The notes beneath the pieces were generated by a model that worked only from the letters and a program-made list of their open reading frames with translations, had not been told where the DNA came from and ran no database searches. 64,000 nt of DNA from Lepidostoma basale (taxonomy: Eukaryota > Arthropoda > Insecta > Trichoptera > Lepidostomatidae), in assembly GCA_022606425.2 (NCBI GenBank), contig JAHDVF020000010.1, positions 1,798,001 to 1,862,000 of the forward strand. Reading direction: 5' to 3'. Both the position numbers and the translations under genes were made by a program. Shown piece after piece: positions 11,577 to 20,710 of this stretch. Every line of letters begins with the position of its first letter. Positions within the stretch are counted from its first letter, which is position 1.

Positions 11577-11998
11577 CAATTTTATGCCATTATTGTTAAA
11601 TATGATTTCGGACATATGAGCGCCATGGCTAGCTCGAATGAAGCGCAACCGTAAAGTCCAATTTTCGATAATTGTCGTATTTGTGGATGTGTATTATCCA
11701 CTAGAGTGTACGTGGTGCGAAAACGATCCATGGCCTTCCGAATAACTTGCTCGGATGGACGATTATGTCGACCGTAAAATGGACTAGTGCACGATAAGTT
11801 TGACGCACCGAACCATGATTTTCAAAATAAATTTGCACAATTGCAAGCGCTGTTCTGACGTCAATCTATTCATGGTGATATGGCAAAACGTACTGACTAC
11901 AAATCAACTGTCAACTGTCAAATTGACAGTCTATAGAAACAATTTTGCCAGTAAAACTAAAACCCAAAAACTAAACCTCTAAAAAAAACACTCTATAT
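11577..11998 (-). mobile_element. Z element (DUF4817-type, deleted), copy 2
   Basis: Reverse complement of 59469-59968 over most of its length. The minus strand reads the LTSEQRLQIVQ..F-type N-terminus, a PSEQVIRKAMDRF block and a HPRKYDNYRKLDFTV-like part, then jumps to ASFELAMALIC at the same join as copy 3. Its outer end ('ctctaaaaaaaacactctat') matches the TIR, but the inner end is lost. Sharing the same internal join, it belongs to a deleted, non-autonomous lineage. Confidence 0.75.
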
Positions 11999-12029
11999 TT
12001 GCATTTGACACTCTATCATATACATATTC

Positions 12030-12430
12030 AAGTGAATTTATAAGACTTGTGTGCGACCCATCATGACATATGGGATCGAGTGCAGGGCGGACACCACAAT
12101 CACAAAAAACGCGCTCAGAGTGTCAGAAATGAAGACGCTCGGAAACATATCTGGCAAGACTCTACGAGATACAATAAGGAACTCAAGGATAAGGAAGATA
12201 TGCGAGGTCGGGGAAGTCGTCAGGTGGGGAATGCAAAGAAGAAGAAACTGGTATGCATACGTGAGAATAATGTATACATCCAGACTCCCTCTCATTGTGT
12301 TGCACGGCCAACCCCAAGGTAGACAGCCTTCGGGCAGACCATCAAAGAGATGGATCAACAGCTGGGAATCGACCTCGCAGGAGGCATATTCCTCTTAAGA
12401 AACAAGCCGCAAGGCCTACACTAAGAAGAA
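12030..12430 (+). mobile_element. LINE-D 3' copy
   Basis: The plus strand reads CVRPIMTYGIECRADTTIT, ALRVSEMKTL, KTLRDTIRNSRIR, a degenerate WYAYV region and GRQPSGRPSKRWINSWES. A minus-strand copy with a better N-terminal part (KTCIRPIMTYGIEARADT) lies at 46500-46950. It follows a short LINE-like tail and is 5'-truncated. Confidence 0.8.
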
Positions 12431-12609
12431 GAGAAAATGATAAAATAAAATTAATTCTTCTGGCAAAAGATTTTACCGAGGGGTCGATATCAGAATAACA
12501 AGTGGAATTTAATGAAATATTTGTTTAATACTCGTAATTAGAGGAAATTGAGGAGGCCTTTGTCCAGGAGTCGACGGGAATAGGCTGAGGAAGAAGAAGA
12601 AGAAGACGA
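12431..12609. repeat. AT-rich spacer with (GAA/AAG)n microsatellite
   Basis: 12588-12608 is a 'gaagaagaagaagaag' tract that looks like the tail of the preceding LINE-D copy or of a LINE-type insertion ('ggcctttgtccaggagtcga' precedes it). Otherwise nothing is seen. Confidence 0.45.
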
Positions 12610-12782
12610 ATTAAATAAAACGATGTTTTTTTTAACCACTTCCACTTTTGTCATTTCGACAGCGACCGGACCAGACTGGTGTCTGTCGAAGGTGGACGGA
12701 CGGATGGTGTGTTCGATCGACCACACCAGTCTGTCGATGGCAGCGAGCCTGGCGAAACCGGTCGCTGTCGAAATAAAGTATT
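12610..12782. mobile_element. Foldback element with hammerhead-like core, copy 1
   Basis: Outer arms 'tttcgacagcgacc' and 'ggtcgctgtcgaaa' form a 14-bp stem. The 3' half reads CTGTCGAT, an imperfect stem (GGCAG/CCTGGC), GAA, the palindrome ACCGGT, then C. This lines up with the hammerhead order CUGANGA, stem II, GAA, stem III, H17, but with A6 replaced by T. The left end is 'aataaaacgatgtttttttt', shared with the copies at 27.9 and 40.5 kb. Confidence 0.6.
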
Positions 12783-13084
12783 TAAAAATGTTTGTCTCCT
12801 TCTTCGTTACTTAAAAACAACTTAAATTGTATTCATTTCTCTGTTTTCTGGTTCTATAACTAATAAATGTTGTTTTTTTTTTAAATTTTCACTTGTGTTC
12901 ACATTAATTCGAACAATACTGTATGTGTCGAAATTTGATCTGCCAACTCGCACATTGCAAGTCAATGGACCGATTGGCGCCCATGACTCATCTGAGCCCA
13001 TTCGCGCAAGTGGTGTTATCTTACAATAGATAAGATTTAGAAAATGTATTATCAATAGTGTTACCTTCCAATTTAAAAGCGAAA
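12783..13084. other. No feature recognised
   Basis: AT-rich spacer. No repeat match inside the window was seen. Confidence 0.3.
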
Positions 13085-13232
13085 ATGCTTGCGAATGCAA
13101 CTGCGCAAACTATTGAGCACGTTCTTCTACACTGTTCGTTGTTTGTCAACTTTGGGTGGAAGCTGGACCACTGGAGAGACCTAGAAGAGGGCGGTCCCTT
13201 CGATGATTTTACGGCTATCCTTCGAAATTAAA
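13085..13232 (+). mobile_element. Fragment of another LINE (EHVLLHC motif)
   Basis: The plus strand reads ANATAQTIEHVLLHCSLF.NFGWKLDHWRDL, then a stop after TAILRN. The 'T.EHVL.HC' zinc-like motif is typical of the C-terminal end of R1/Jockey/I-type LINE ORF2 proteins. It is a short relic with no tail. Confidence 0.55.
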
Positions 13233-13384
13233 ACTTATGACTGATATTCCAGGATGTAGCTACCAGTATCACTAAAAAATTAAGGACATTAACAGGTTCA
13301 TTGCGACATATTTTCAAGATGCGCAAATTATGTCTTATTTAAATATGTAATGAAACCGACAGAAATATATTTGTTTCCTATTAA

Positions 13385-14231
13385 CCCTTTGTACTCCAAT
13401 TTTTTTTATATGGTATACCAGCTACTCCATGTAATGTAAAAATATGAGGAAAAATTACGATATTTTTGGATAATTAGAAAAATATGTGTTTTGTTTAGGC
13501 AGTAAATAAAAAGATGTAGTTTTGTTGAGAAATATATATTTATTATTATATAAGAAGGAGGGTAAGATTGAGGGTCGACGAGGTGTTGGGAGAAGGCGGG
13601 TTTCCTGGCTGAGAAACATCAGGGGGAGTTGTTCCGAGCTGCCCAGGACGGGGAGGCCTACTCAAGGGTGATAGTCAACGTTGGGGAGACCTGACAGAAC
13701 ACGGAAAGAAGAAGAATAAAATAAAAATTGGCATATTAAAATTTTCATAATTTTTAACGTGTGGTATTTTAGAAAGCAGTCGCCCAAATGCATACGTGGC
13801 TTGTTGGGACACGTGTCACAGTACTCACTGGTTTCCCGTCTGCCACCTTTTACTGCCCTTTTCGAGCAGACCACACAGTTCCTCTTGAGACCTTTTCTCA
13901 TAACGAAATATCACTATGCACTCCGAAAACAAACTCGTCTTCACTATCATTGAATTCAAAATTCTCTTCCATATTTACAGGGAAGTAAAAATTATTAAAT
14001 TAAAATGAATGCTTAGTTATTGTCATGAATTAAAAACAGAGCAAAAAGCACAACCTATTGCCAGGGGGTACTGTAAACAACTGAATACAGCATTTGTATA
14101 CCTGTAAAACGACACTTTTATTTTTTAAACAATAAAATTTATACCTATTGTTTATGTCGCCGCTGCGGCGCCATCGGAGTTGTTAAAATGTTTATCATGT
14201 CGCCGTGGCGGCGACAACGGAGTACAGAGGG
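13385..14231 (-). mobile_element. Deleted piggyBac element, TTAA-flanked
   Basis: Flanked by TTAA on both sides (13381-13384 and 14232-14235). Ends are CCCTTTGTACTCC and its inverse GGAGTACAGAGGG. The minus strand carries an acidic transposase N-terminus (MEENFEFNDSEDEF, from 13972) and, downstream in another frame (about 13901-13735), the C-terminal Cys-rich domain with CVVC and CDTC pairs followed by GDCFLKYHTL. The DDD catalytic core is gone, so it is a non-autonomous derivative. The right subterminal region has two versions of 'gtcgccg.ggcggcg', probably transposase-binding repeats. A LINE-G piece is nested at 13545-13702. Confidence 0.85.
13545..13702 (+). mobile_element. LINE-G 3' fragment nested in piggyBac
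   Basis: The plus strand reads KIEGRRGVGRRRVSWLRNI, then after a small deletion ELFRAAQDGEAYSRVIVN, ending 'ggagacctgac'. This matches the C-terminus of the fuller LINE-G copy at 57300-57490. Because it lies inside the piggyBac termini, it arrived after them or was captured. Confidence 0.75.
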
Positions 14232-14235
14232 TTAA

Positions 14236-14429
14236 ATACTTAAAATTTCTTTTCGTATATTACACACGTCGCGTCGGTAAACATTCACAAAAAACACGTG
14301 CGGTCCTCGTGCGTCCGCCGATAGCAGGATAAAAAACATGCGAATTACTATTAGGTATAGATCAGTCCTAATAAAGAAACCGGCGTCGTGGGGTGAATTA
14401 CAATGCCTTTTATAATATTATGGGTATCT
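14236..14429. other. No feature recognised
   Basis: Spacer between the piggyBac end and LINE-A. Nothing supported. Confidence 0.3.
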
Positions 14430-14880
14430 TGATGTACACCAGAACCGAAGCATGGAACTAGCAGAAGAAAGATGAGAGCAGAATAAATGTGGTAGAGATG
14501 AGATCCCGGATAGACGGATGTGTGGTAAAACGATGTATGATAGAATTTCAAATGCTAATATGAGGAAGGAATGAAGAGTGAACAAATTATAAACAAAATA
14601 ATGAAAGGATCACTGCGTTGGTTTGGATATATTGAACTCAGGGATGAATAAAGAATGGTTCAGAAAGTATATATTAATGGTGTAAATGGATTGAATCGAG
14701 GAACACAACTAAATAAATCAAATTTTAAAGGTCGGCCATGTTAGAAGTTAGATGAATCGACGTACCTACATGTACGATTCGTTGTATGAATGTGGAGGAA
14801 TCCAGAGATGTGTGTCAGGATAGAATAGTGTGGTGGCTCATTCTTTCACCCTTCCCTAATCTGGATCATCTGGCTGTCCA
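14430..14880 (+). mobile_element. LINE-A copy, degenerate
   Basis: Follows the LINE-A order in the plus strand: SEAWN.QKKDESRIN, a degenerate MRSRIDGCV (for RSLRRMC), KGSLRWFGYIE, V.INGVNGLN, then the 3' block up to 'attctttcacccttccc'. The tail is lost. Confidence 0.75.
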
Positions 14881-14964
14881 GTCATAGCGCTCTCTTGGTA
14901 TGATGAGAATTTTACCTGAAAGCCAAACAAAAATAATTACATAGGTATATAGGTATATTACTTT

Positions 14965-15175
14965 AAACTGAAAATCATTGGTTTATTAAAAAAAAACAGT
15001 TTTTCCAAGCAATATGAAGTCTTTAAACTCCCATATCTCCAAACTGTATATTTGCACTTGTTTCGGTTTTACACTCACGGTGCGATATATTATATTTTAC
15101 CTGTTCTCAATAGATGCTTTAAACTTTAATTTTGTTTGTAATATCCTTTGAGAAAATAAACTGATTTGATTTGAA
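14965..15175. repeat. Repeat K copy plus LINE-H 3' end
   Basis: 14965-15090 is nearly identical to 28085-28210 and to the reverse complement of 27710-27835 ('ccatatctccaaactgtata', 'cacggtgcgatatat'). 15098-15175 is the plus-strand LINE-H 3' end (acctgttctcaatagatgc .. gaaaataaactgatttgatt), so one LINE-H tail sits on the repeat K edge. Confidence 0.65.
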
Positions 15176-15208
15176 GTCTGGATAAAGGAGCAGGGTCCAT
15201 CGCAGGGG

Positions 15209-15473
15209 TAATTGAATCATGTTTTTCAGAAGTAGCACACATCCAAGTAACCTCAACTTTACAGGACGGACAAAAAACTGTCTGGTACAAAATTTTCCTG
15301 CAATATATATATTTTTTTCAATACACATTTGTCTATTTTACTCCCTTTGACAAATGTGTATTGAAAAAAATATATATATTGTAGGAAAATTTTGTACCAG
15401 ACAGCTTTTTGTACGTCCTGTAAAGTTGAGGTTACTTGGATGTGTGCTACTTCTGAAAAACACGATTCAATTA
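15209..15473. repeat. Near-perfect palindrome, 125-bp arms, 15-bp loop
   Basis: Left arm 15209-15333 and right arm 15349-15473 are reverse complements with only four mismatches. The spacer is 15334-15348. A transcript would fold into a hairpin of about 125 bp. No transposase signature, and flanks give no clear target duplication. It lies in the ZCCHC24-like gene region, so it would be in pre-mRNA if that gene extends to 18.8 kb. Confidence 0.9.
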
Positions 15474-15499
15474 TCATGCGTAGTAAAAGGATTGGAGGA

Positions 15500-15635
15500 A
15501 CGGAAGGAAGAATTTCAACGATTGGAGGAAACTGGAAAGAGAATGGAGAATGGAGAGGGATGGTCAGGGACAGGAGCCAGTGGAAGAGGCCAAATCCCAT
15601 ACTGGGATGTAGCGCCGAGAAGACATAAATATGTT
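15500..15635 (+). mobile_element. LINE-L 3' fragment
   Basis: The plus strand reads a frame with EKEWRMERDGQGQEPVEEAK, then a short end 'gatgtagcgccgagaag'. The reverse-strand copy at 45745-45990 contains the same terminal block ('cttctcggcgctatatctt'). Confidence 0.65.
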
Positions 15636-15682
15636 AAAATTAATCTGCTCATCCAGTTTAATGTTTTTTTTTTATTTTCCAG

Positions 15683-15754
15683 TATCAATCATCACGTAAA
15701 GGCGAGCAAATTGGGTCGCAGTCTAATAATACTACCGGATCATTTCCTTCTGCA
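15683..15754 (+). CDS. Candidate small exon of the ZCCHC24-like gene
   Basis: A 72-bp, phase 0/0 open stretch (YQSSRKGEQIGSQSNNTTGS, then FPSA). A polypyrimidine tract and acceptor (tttattttccag|TAT) precede it and a consensus donor (GCA|gtaagt) follows. Its phase fits the 3CxxC exon at 8148-8306 and the candidate terminal exon at 18768. Ser/Asn-rich sequence is plausible for a C-terminal tail but not diagnostic. Support rests on splice sites and phase only. It could equally be an exon of an unrecognised gene or chance. Confidence 0.4.
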
Positions 15755-16289
15755 GTAAGTGAAAAACTTTTTTGTTTGAAGCATAATTATTATGTGTACT
15801 TTATATTGCCAAACTTAATTATATTTCAATGTTGATCTCCCAATAGATCAATTATTTTTTCTGTAACACCTGTAAGATAGTATTTACATAAAATCTACGT
15901 TCATGGAAATACTCATTTTTATATCATAACTATTACTAATTTGTACATAATTCAAAGTGTGTTTAGAAGATAATTCATTTTTATGAAATGTGTACAGATC
16001 AGTCAGCGAAAAGTGTCATTATGTGTGACACTCTCTGTTTTACATAACTTGAGAAGTGGTTTTGTTTCTGTCAGGTACATCCTCGCCAGTATTCTAAATT
16101 AGAAAAGGGATGACTGCGAATAAAATACTGAAATTCATTTCGTAACCAAGTATACGTCAAATACTTAAAATCATAATATTTTAAATTTTTTATAAACTCA
16201 AGGCGTTAACACAGAGAAATTCCTTGTTCTTCTTGGATATTGCCTTCTCGGGAGTATCAGCCCTGAGAATATTGTTCTCCCACATGTTG
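15755..16289. other. AT-rich spacer, no feature recognised
   Basis: No repeat partner or exon was recognised. Confidence 0.3.
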
Positions 16290-16760
16290 GAAATATTTTT
16301 CTTGGGTGTTGAGGTTTGATATTGTTGGATGGTGAGATGAGGGTTTCTTGGAGGATGTGATGGGTTGGATCCGGCATTTGGACCTCACTACCCGGATAGG
16401 GGAGAGTGTTGAAGGGTTGAGGGTGGCCTTGAACAGAAGCCGGTTGGTCCTGGTTACTGAACCAAGAGGGTCGAGAATGGTCTTGGGTGGGGACCTTTAT
16501 GGCTATAGGGTAGAGATACAGAAAATAATAAGGATGGTGGAGAGGGGGTGGGACATGGGGCGTTGGAGAAAATCGGCAGGTTGGCAGCAGTGATGGTGGT
16601 GGGTCAGGAAGAGGCGGCGAAGCAGGAGAGGATACGGCATTGACGGTGGCAAGAGAAGTAAGGGATGGAGGGATTTAAGGCTTGGCTCGAAGATGGCAGC
16701 GGGTTGGGAGGATGATGGCAATGCAAAATGGAGCAGTTAGCGATTATGATGGTCTGGAGG
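16290..16760 (+). other. Purine-rich (G-rich) decayed coding-like block
   Basis: About 470 bp with a strong G-over-C excess on the plus strand, in sharp contrast to the flanks. Short open pieces such as GSRMVLGGDLYGYRVEIQ and MVERGWDMGRWR look like a decayed retroelement protein, but I do not recognise the family. Many stops and no splice sites argue against a host exon. Confidence 0.35.
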
Positions 16761-17239
16761 CAGGTAAACTATTCAGACAGAGGTTGGTATTTTAGCCGGC
16801 TGGCTGGCGGGAAGGTGTGCAAGGCGAATATGAGAGCTTGGACCATTTTATAATATATTTCTTCCATTTTGAAGCACCATTAAAAGGATAAATCACCCAT
16901 GATGATGCGCATAAGCATATATGTAAATTTTTAAAACCATCCTTATCCTGAGTTGAAATAGAACAATGGCCGAAATGTAGAAAAAAAAAATTGCAGATTT
17001 TTTTTTTGTGAGAAGTATCAAATGGGAGCTGCCTTCGGACACGTCATCGTGAAACAATTGACGACTGTGGAATTCCAAAATAACAAATAATTATTCATAA
17101 ACCATTTTGCTATTTAACATTATTCTTCTATTTTAAATATATACTGTTTCATTGCATTAGAAATGAATATTAAAACCTTGCATTATGGAGAATTAAAGGC
17201 TGGTTACAAAGGTGCTGTGAGGTTTAAACATGAAAAAAA
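16761..17239. other. No feature recognised
   Basis: AT-rich. Contains only poly-A/T runs (16981-17010). Confidence 0.3.
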
Positions 17240-17700
17240 AAAAGTCCAAAAACTGTTTATTGTTCCATGTTATCATGTGCCACGGGTGACATCTTTAGGG
17301 TAAAGTTTGAACTACACTATATTATTTAATCACTAGGCACAGTTATTGGCCTTTATGTTTAATACCAATTACTAACTTACTTACTTCCTATGGCCATACA
17401 ACTCTTGAAGAGTTTTAACCTCCTTGATAATTTTCCTCCAAGCTCCTTGATCCTGGGCCTTTTGCTCCCAGCAGTCCGATCAACCTAGCCAGATCAGCTA
17501 GAACATTGTCCATTAGGCGCTGTCTAGGCTTCCAGTCGGTCTAGACGCGTACAGGGTCTTGATTGCTCTGGTCTCTCAATCCATGCTAGGCAACCGGCTC
17601 TCACGGTGCTCGTTATGACGGGCTGCTAAGTCATTATACGTATCGTAGGTAATACCAATTGGAGTCAAAAACTCATATTTGACTTTTTTGATATTTGGCA
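17240..17700 (-). repeat. Repeat L with hammerhead-like end, split by LINE-E
   Basis: Reverse complement of 46070-46235. The minus strand reads a CTAAAGATG (for CTGAAGATG), a CACC/GGTG-type hairpin region and then 'aataaacagttttt'. The same order is seen at 46.2 kb. The repeat is interrupted by the LINE-E insertion at 17371-17649. The two halves rejoin after one copy of the duplicated 11 bp is removed. Confidence 0.6.
17371..17649 (-). mobile_element. LINE-E copy with 11-bp target duplication
   Basis: The LINE-E tail (see 7105-7460), shortened by small deletions, is flanked by 'taataccaatt' at 17360-17370 and 17650-17660. The clean duplication identifies a target-primed insertion into repeat L. 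Confidence 0.85.
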
Positions 17701-18767
17701 TCTTTGTAATGTCCAGTCCTCCAATATTGAGTGCGATTGTAGAAAAATTGCAGTTCCTTGACCATGGACATCTGTTTGTCTGCGATTTTTCATTAGGTAA
17801 ATTTTGAATTGTTTCCGATTTCGTCAGTCCGGATAATATCTTCTTTAATAGCTCTTTCACTTAAAGGTCTTCATTTTTAATTAAAAATGTCTGATCCTGG
17901 TTATCTATAACATTTGCACACTCCAAAAATATCTCCCAGTACCTACATTACAATTACTGGTCCAATTTACACTTGGTTTGAAATGTCATGAAAATAACAG
18001 AATAAAAAAACGTTCTGTGTAAGGGCGATAATCGAAACGTAACTAACCACTAAAAATGGTAAAATAATAAAACGACATTTTACAACGAATTTTGATGACA
18101 TTGGACTTTGAACTTTTATATCAGCATTATAAAAGTCAATTAACATATATTTTTTTAATAAAACTATATTTAGGTTTAATTTATTTAGTTATTTTGAATG
18201 TATAGAAAAATGCTCTAATTATTACATTTTATACCCAAATAGTTCAAATTCACCGTTCACTTCCTTCAAATATTCTTCATCACTACTTTCAAACTCGTTG
18301 TCAGCGCGTTTTTTTGAATTCTAGACATTTTGAGGGGTTCGAATTTTTAGAATAATAGTAAGTATTGGTAATAATAATTATCAAGTTGTTAGCACGCGCA
18401 CGGGTCGAGTGTAACTGATAAGCCGGTGGCCAGGCATCCGAGTGACACGTACCGAGCCAGCCCCTAAAACAAAACTTTTCTATCATTCTCAGGTAGAAAG
18501 TTACACATTCCAATGTTCATAAAAACATTGAATCCTTGTCCCAGTATACCGCTTCACTAAATACGAGCGAGAAAAAAAAAATTGCTAGTATTTTGACACT
18601 AAACTGATGAAGAACAAAAATGTCGAATGACATTCGATATAGGACTCACTGGAATAAAGTCAATGTAGAATAGGACCTGAAAGGGTTAACAAATAAATTT
18701 CGATATTATTATATGATATTATAAGTGTTTCAAATTAAAGAGTAAAAATGTATTTTTGATTTTACAG
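17701..18767. other. No feature recognised
   Basis: AT-rich spacer. 17665-17860 has an open minus-strand stretch without family resemblance. Nothing else is supported. The 'tttgattttacag' acceptor closes it. Confidence 0.3.
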
Positions 18768-18788
18768 GACGGATTGAACTCGATGTAG
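18768..18788 (+). CDS. Candidate terminal exon (DGLNSM-stop)
   Basis: After a convincing acceptor (tttgattttacag|GAC), a phase-0 frame reads DGLNSM and stops. It would close the ZCCHC24-like protein after the exon at 15683-15754. Vertebrate ZCCHC24 continues beyond the finger with a short tail that contains a PDGL-like word (from memory), which is suggestive only. Six codons cannot be judged by homology. Confidence 0.3.
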   Translation, partial: DGLNSM

Positions 18789-19013
18789 GCTAACCTGAAG
18801 CCGCCAAAAGATACACTAAAGTCTGCCAAAATGAAGTATTTTGTTTTATGTTAGGTAAGTAAACATATTTTTTCACCACAATATGCTAAGTAGTTTATTT
18901 TGTTTCAACGGATGATCAGAAACTCTTTGAATATTTCGTAATAGAAATGATAACTTTTATGAAACAAAATAAATGGTGCACTCAAAATCATCACTGCAAA
19001 TAGAAATATATCA

Positions 19014-19519
19014 CTTCATTTTCGATGGCGCTACAACCCATATCTAACCTTGGCCTCTGTCAACTTTCGTCTCCAGCAGCCCTGTCCTCAGCTGTCGTCT
19101 TCCAGTTCGGCACCCGAAGAAGTTGTGCTGCAACCCACTTTACTTCGTCCTTTTACCTCAGCTTTGGTCTCCCCACCCTTCTCCTTCCGCCTGGGTGTCC
19201 AGTCATAATGCGTTTGGGGACCCGTGAGTTTGGCATCCTCTGTATATGTCCAGCCCATCTCAATCTTTGTAGCTTTATGTGTGTGGAGATGTTGGGGGCC
19301 TGGTACATGGAATACAACTCATCATTGCGTCGAATACGTCATTGCTCTCTTTCTCTCGCAGTGTCACAGCACCTTTATTTTAAAGGTGTCCAGCAGTTCT
19401 GCCATTTTTACCGTCAAAGTCAGAGCCTCGCAGTCATACGCTAATACTGCCGGTATTACGGTCTTACATAGCATGATTTTTGTCTTTCTATGGACTTTGC
19501 AATACTTAAATATTGGACT
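19014..19519 (-). mobile_element. LINE-F 3' copy with 12-bp target duplication
   Basis: The minus strand reads RRWAGHIQRMPNSRVPKRIM, then GGRRRVGRPKLR, a KDEVKWVAAQLLRVPNWKTT stretch and a short end at the low-coordinate edge ('cgctacaaccca' as seen on plus). It is flanked by 'agaaatatatca' at 19002-19013 and 19520-19531. It is inserted in LINE-A. Confidence 0.85.
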
Positions 19520-19806
19520 AGAAATATATCAACTGAAGTAATCGTGGCAGGGCACAATGGGGTTCTAGTGCCTTCGGAGTTGGCAGAAGAAGGAAGAAAG
19601 TAGGATAAATGCCGTAGAAATAAGATCTATGATAGGATACGTTGTGAAGAAGTATGAAAGTAAAGTAAAGTGGATGAATGCGTTCTAAATAAAATAAAGA
19701 GAGGGTCACTAAGCTTATTTGGACATATGGAAGGAATGGATAAGGGAAGAATGGTTAATAAGTTCTATTCAAGAGTGTGAATGGAACAATACGTCAAGGA
19801 AGGAAA

Positions 19807-20144
19807 GTATAACAGTGGATATGTGTAATATAAATTAAATAATCACAAAAGTCCGGATCGTCCAGCTGACAACATGTGCACCATCTAAAAGAACATTATT
19901 TGTTAAATTATTTTTATTTTTTTATTTTATATTATTTGTTTTAGATTTATTTTGTGAATGTTGGACGATCAAAGTATGCGCGGGAGATGCCTATTGGTGG
20001 CGATGAGGTTCGCAACCCATCACACCGCGTCTCTCGCGGAGGCGAAAAGAGAAGGATGGAGTACCGCATTGGTTAAAGTGTGGCAGTCCATTCTTTCTGC
20101 CTACTCTTTCGGCGAGACGGCGTGATGGTTAGTTAGTTAGTTTT
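19807..20144 (+). mobile_element. SINE-like element with LINE-A 3' terminus
   Basis: About 338 bp. An AT-rich 5' part (aaaagtccggatcgtccagc, later 'tgttggacgatcaaag') precedes a conserved 'ggtggcgatgaggttcgcaa' block. The last about 60 bp match the LINE-A 3' end including '(gtta)n'. It interrupts the LINE-A copy between imperfect repeats of 'caaggaaggaaag' and 'caggaaaggaaa', so it moved as a unit. GGTTCGCAACC resembles a B box; no clear A box was found. Confidence 0.65.
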
Positions 20145-20360
20145 CAGGAAAGGAAATCAAGGAAAACATGGCATGACCAAAATAATCAAATACTGAAAGG
20201 CGGCCATGTTCGCAGTAGGAACAATCGACGAGCATGTGTGTCATGGTGTATGAATGCAGAAGAGGCGCGAGAGTTATGTCAGGATAGAATAGTGTGGTGA
20301 TCCATTCTCTCTGCCTATCTCTCCGGAAAAATAGCGTGATGGTTAGTTAGTTAGAATGAA

Positions 20361-20710
20361 AACATTTATTTCAGGTGTGATAACTGATAAAAATACATAT
20401 ATTTTCCAAACCAGTCGGTAGAAAAGTAATCAGTGGTTGAAACAATGCATACTATGCAACAAAACGCATTTATAATCTATAACCTCACAGAAAATACCGA
20501 TATTAACAAGATATTATTGTATTAAAAATACACAAATGGTATTATTTACCCAGCCTTTTGTAATGAAATGATTTGATTGTTTCAGATAGCCTGTGAAGAT
20601 TATTTTTTAAACCAAAAAAATTTTACCGATGGAAGTATTGCAGAGTGAAAAAGTCCGACCAATTAATTTATGTAAATTCAGATTAATGTTCATGGTTTAT
20701 TGCTTTTATA
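20361..20710. other. No feature recognised
   Basis: AT-rich spacer between LINE-A and mariner. Confidence 0.3.

Larger units (their letters stand above)
18962..20360 (+). mobile_element. LINE-A copy carrying two nested insertions
   Basis: LINE-A pieces at 18962-19013 (NKINGALKIITAN region), 19532-19806 (AVEIRSM.., KRGSLSLFGHMEGMDKGRMV) and 20145-20360 (RKTWHDQNNQILKGGHVRSRNNRRAC, 'cgtgatggttagttag') join into one collinear copy once the LINE-F piece and the SINE-like element are removed. Confidence 0.8.
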
